From assembly GCF_024345995.1 (NCBI RefSeq), contig NZ_JAGQCE010000015.1, positions 1-64,000 on the forward strand: a DNA stretch of 64,000 nucleotides, in the 5' to 3' direction. Shown piece after piece: positions 63,106-64,000 of this stretch. The translations under genes were made by a program, and so were the position numbers. How positions within the stretch are numbered: position 1 is the stretch's first letter; every line of letters begins with the position of its first letter. This stretch comes from Synechococcus sp. Cruz-7E5 (GTDB taxonomy: Bacteria > Cyanobacteriota > Cyanobacteriia > PCC-6307 > Cyanobiaceae). Below the pieces are notes generated by a model. It was not told the DNA's origin and ran no database searches. It saw nothing but the letters and a program-made list of their open reading frames with translations.

Positions 63106-64000
63106 TCAGACCACGATGAAGGCCGACTGGGAGAGGGAGCCGGCATCGACTCCCATCAGGATGGCCAGCATCTCGCCGCCAAAGCTGATCGTGGCATCGT
63201 CCCCTGAGACCCCGATGACCAGGTCGTTGTAACTGAGACCTCCGAGCAGGCCGATGCGGTCGGGTCCATTGCCGAAGTCCTGGACGGTGTCGGTTCCTTG
63301 GCCTGCCCCCAGAACGAACAGATCCGCTCCTCTGCCGCCGATGAGGGTGTCGTTCCCAAGCCCACCGAACAGGACATCCTTGCCGTTGCCCCCCTTGAGG
63401 ACGTCGTCGCCGGCCAGGCCGGTGAGTTCATCCTTTCCATTTCCCCCCTCCATCACGTCGTTTCCGGCGGAACCGAAGAGGTTGTTGCCACCCACTCCTC
63501 CAACAACAGTGAGCCCGGGCCCGAAAACACCGTCCGAGCGCAGGTTCAGATCCTGGATGCGTTGATCGAGAGCACCGGGAGTGTCCGCCGAATCGAAGGC
63601 GGTGTTCGGTGTCCCATGAAATTCGGCCAGAAACTCCCTGAGGGCACGCTGCTCGCCAAGGGCATTCGCAGGAGTGTTCCCACTGGAATCGAGATCGAGC
63701 GTCTCGTCGAGAGCGGCTCCCAGGGTGCCGTCGTCGAGCAGGTAGCGGAAGTTTTCGCCATTGGCCTTGATCGGGTAGCTGTCGCCGCCGTCCGCCAGAA
63801 AGCTGATCGTCACCACACTGATTTTGGCCGGGGCATCGGCACTCACCACACCGTTCTCGATGATCCGAGCCACTGGGATTCCGTTGGCGTCGAGCGCCGC
63901 CACGTTGAGCACACGCGAGCCGGCCGGCTGGTCGGGGTCAAAGGAGAAGCTGATGCCACCCAGCTGTGGGAATCGCCCCTGATTGCCCAGATCCGCCACC
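63106..64000 (-). CDS. C-terminal part of a 5'-nucleotidase/RTX exoprotein (5' end beyond the window)
   Basis: The visible 297 residues begin inside a 5'-nucleotidase C-terminal domain: GRFPQLGGISFSFDPDQPAG, TISFLADGGDSYPI and a TPNTAFDSADTPGALDQRI segment found in large cyanobacterial extracellular phosphatases. Four to five calcium-binding nonapeptides follow (SAGNDVMEGGNGKDELTGLA, GLGNDTLIGGRGADLFVLGA), and the C-terminal secretion region ends in SAFIVV. This suggests type I export without signal peptide and hydrolysis of nucleotides or phosphate esters outside the cell. It fits the phosphate genes of the window. The start is not seen. Confidence 0.85.
   Translation of the reverse strand, partial: VADLGNQGRFPQLGGISFSFDPDQPAGSRVLNVAALDANGIPVARIIENGVVSADAPAKISVVTISFLADGGDSYPIKANGENFRYLLDDGTLGAALDETLDLDSSGNTPANALGEQRALREFLAEFHGTPNTAFDSADTPGALDQRIQDLNLRSDGVFGPGLTVVGGVGGNNLFGSAGNDVMEGGNGKDELTGLAGDDVLKGGNGKDVLFGGLGNDTLIGGRGADLFVLGAGQGTDTVQDFGNGPDRIGLLGGLSYNDLVIGVSGDDATISFGGEMLAILMGVDAGSLSQSAFIVV

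Noticed and set aside
1-64000. tRNA or rRNA genes, CRISPR arrays, intact transposases
   Set aside because: Reading the intergenic spaces on both strands showed no cloverleaf-like sequence, no regular repeat-spacer pattern and no transposase motif; a covariance search was not possible.

Overview
The window looks like a chromosome segment of a high-GC picocyanobacterium of the Cyanobium/Synechococcus type. This is inferred from gene content: a full Sll0783-Sll0788-type nitrilase cluster (Nit1C), cyanase, a GUN4-domain protein, an SphX/PstS-like phosphate binder, NTT-like transporters with HEAT and cyclic-nucleotide domains, and HIP1-type GCGATCGC octamers (one directly upstream of pstS at 20521). 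Most genes are GC-rich and tightly packed, with many ATGA stop/start overlaps. The first 1.3 kb and the pstCAB block are visibly poorer in GC. I saw no rRNA, tRNA, CRISPR array, intact insertion sequence or phage module.

Layout. 0-1.3 kb: a SnoaL-like gene and a frameshifted SDR remnant. 1.3-6.7 kb: a two-RCK membrane protein, glycogen phosphorylase and a coupled histidine phosphatase. 6.7-9.6 kb: pstC-pstA-pstB behind a Pho-box-like site. 9.8-20 kb: a signalling region with an unusual pyruvate kinase, four cyclic-nucleotide-binding (CNMP) domains, a complete STAS / anti-sigma kinase / PP2C partner-switching operon, a full NTT-HEAT-CNMP protein and its internally deleted paralogue. Two copies of a roughly 155-bp repeat, each holding the same 25-codon ORF, also lie here. 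20-22.6 kb: pstS and a CHAD protein. 22.6-25.3 kb: a Cu-type P-type ATPase and a membrane-anchored cupredoxin behind a MerR-type operator. 26-33.4 kb: secreted proteins, an RND pump, and its probable adaptor in operon with a GUN4-domain protein.

33.4-44 kb is the most interesting part. The six-gene Nit1C block (Sll0783-like, nitrilase, radical SAM, GNAT, AIR-synthase-like, MSMEG_0570-like) faces a four-gene operon in which each gene overlaps the next (MSMEG_0569-like flavoprotein, fatty acid desaturase, MetX-like hydrolase, type III glutamine synthetase). Cyanase lies about 1 kb downstream. Together they suggest a nitrile/cyanide/cyanate nitrogen-salvage island that includes its own ammonia-assimilating enzyme; the substrate is not known.

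44-50 kb: MscS, an orphan solute-binding lipoprotein, an SDR, a methyltransferase and small conserved proteins. 50-54 kb: arylsulfatase, a 2OG oxygenase and decayed fragments. 54-64 kb: Coq4-like protein, ValRS, MscL, MarC, DUF1643, a b-type cytochrome with a Moco oxidoreductase, TVP38, and the C-terminus of a 5'-nucleotidase/RTX exoprotein cut by the window edge.

Phosphate is a second theme: pstCAB, pstS, the CHAD protein (a family known to bind polyphosphate) and the nucleotidase would fit a dispersed Pho regulon.
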